Assembly: GCA_026193555.1 (NCBI GenBank)
Contig: JAPHUU010000122.1
Span: forward strand, 1 to 6,104
Origin: Rhodanobacter sp.
GTDB taxonomy: Bacteria > Pseudomonadota > Gammaproteobacteria > Xanthomonadales > Rhodanobacteraceae
DNA: 6,104 nt
Direction: 5' to 3'
Shown here: positions 5,471 to 6,104 of the stretch, in pieces
Position numbering within the stretch: the first letter of the stretch is position 1
How the letters are laid out: each line of letters opens with the position of its first letter
Notes under the pieces: generated by a model
The model's database searches: none
What the model was told of the DNA's origin: nothing
What the model saw: the letters and a program-made list of their open reading frames with translations, nothing else
Translations under genes and position numbers: made by a program

Positions 5471-6104
5471 GGCCGCGGCTCCGGGGGGACGTTGCCTGCG
5501 GCGGCGGACGTGCTGCCGCGCAGGTACTCGGCGATGCCGATGCACAGCACCAGCCATGCCGCGCCGCCGGCATAGCCGGCCAGCACATCGCTGAGATAGT
5601 GCACCTGCAGCAGGATGCGACTGATCCCGATCACGCCGATCAGGCCCAGCGCGCTGGCGACCACCGCGCGATGAAAGCGCTGCGGCAGCAGACGTAACAG
5701 CACATAGGCGAGCATCCCGCAGAACACCGTCGCACCGAACGCATGACCACTGGGAAAGCTCCAGCCCGGCTCACTGATGAAGCCGTGATCGTGCAGCGGC
5801 CGCACGCGCTGGAACAACGCCTTGAGGCCGCCGTCGATCGGCATGATGCCGATCAACGCCAGTGCCCAGACTGCGGCGAGTCGCCACTGTCGACGCCGCA
5901 GCAGGACCACCAGCAGCAAGGTGGCTGCCGGGGCGATCCACAGCACGTCGCCCAGATGGGTGAGCATGGCGGCCGCGCGCAGCAGCGGCAGCGGCAACTG
6001 CGCGTGCAGGCTTCTGGCCAGCGCGATGTCGAAGCGGGGCAGTTCACCGGACTGCCGTGCACTCACGGCAAACGCGATGAGCACGAACAGCAGCACGGCC
6101 AGCA
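5467..6104 (-). CDS. PAP2-family membrane phosphatase (partial at N terminus)
   Basis: PAP2 enzymes are integral membrane phosphatases that act on lipid phosphates such as phosphatidic acid or undecaprenyl diphosphate. All three catalytic motifs are present, numbered from the Val codon at 6094-6096: KALFQRVRP (92-100, the KX6RP motif), PSGH (115-118, with catalytic-type His118) and SRILLQVHYLSD (159-170, the SRX5HX3D motif, His166 and Asp170). About six hydrophobic segments are visible (near 1-12, 43-66, 74-90, 118-137, 144-160 and 172-191), as expected. The frame is open to the window edge; a GTG at 6094-6096 could start translation, but the hydrophobic first segment has little in front of it and the partial codon at 6103-6104 (ending TG) could itself be a start, so the true beginning is probably at or beyond the edge. 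The C-terminal tail is short, proline-rich and ends in overlap with the DUF72 start. The substrate cannot be told from the sequence. Confidence 0.93.
   Translation of the reverse strand, partial: LAVLLFVLIAFAVSARQSGELPRFDIALARSLHAQLPLPLLRAAAMLTHLGDVLWIAPAATLLLVVLLRRRQWRLAAVWALALIGIMPIDGGLKALFQRVRPLHDHGFISEPGWSFPSGHAFGATVFCGMLAYVLLRLLPQRFHRAVVASALGLIGVIGISRILLQVHYLSDVLAGYAGGAAWLVLCIGIAEYLRGSTSAAAGNVPPEPRP
5479..5482 (-). promoter_or_regulatory. Shine-Dalgarno GGAG that sets the DUF72 start
   Basis: On the minus strand GGAG lies eight bases before the GTG at 5470, inside the last codons of the phosphatase gene. It favours this GTG over the longer open frame upstream and supports coupled translation of the two genes. 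Confidence 0.6.

Overview
This is a GC-rich chromosomal window. Every intact gene lies on the minus strand, so the text below reads right to left. The parE start closely resembles gammaproteobacterial ParE. The mix of a YbcJ-type S4 protein, a DUF72 protein, a PAP2 phosphatase and an RNase/barstar pair, together with high GC, suggests a Xanthomonadales relative (Xanthomonadaceae or Rhodanobacteraceae). That placement is an inference; no rRNA or other taxonomic marker is present.

Layout in the direction of transcription. (1) 6104-5467: a PAP2-family membrane phosphatase, cut by the window edge. (2) 5470-4637: a DUF72 (YecE-like) protein whose GTG start overlaps the phosphatase stop by 4 nt, with a good ribosome binding site; these two form an operon. 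(3) 4637-4528: on the plus strand, a frameshifted N-terminal stub of a VOC/glyoxalase-superfamily gene that still has its start codon and Shine-Dalgarno. (4) 4397-3278: a three-gene cluster of an exported RNase Sa/barnase-type ribonuclease, a barstar-type inhibitor (ATGA overlap with the RNase) and a small S4 RNA-binding protein of the YbcJ type. (5) 3105-2395: msrA with a Sec signal peptide, hence a periplasmic methionine sulfoxide reductase, with only one cysteine. (6) 2236-389: a fused permease-ATPase ABC exporter half-transporter with all nucleotide-binding motifs. (7) 314-1: the first 104 codons of parE, topoisomerase IV subunit B.

How the genes relate. The clearest functional unit is the RNase/barstar pair: the nuclease has an N-terminal export or anchor segment and the inhibitor would stay in the cytoplasm and protect the producer's own RNA. 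The PAP2/DUF72 pair is coupled by overlap but the functional link is unknown. MsrA, the ABC exporter and parE are separated by gaps of 74-172 bp and look like independent or loosely co-transcribed genes.

No tRNA, rRNA, CRISPR array, insertion sequence or convincing rho-independent terminator was seen. There is no gene-free stretch longer than about 240 bp. The region is mostly ordinary. The most noteworthy items are the coupled RNase/barstar/S4 cluster, the degraded VOC stub, and the single-cysteine periplasmic MsrA.
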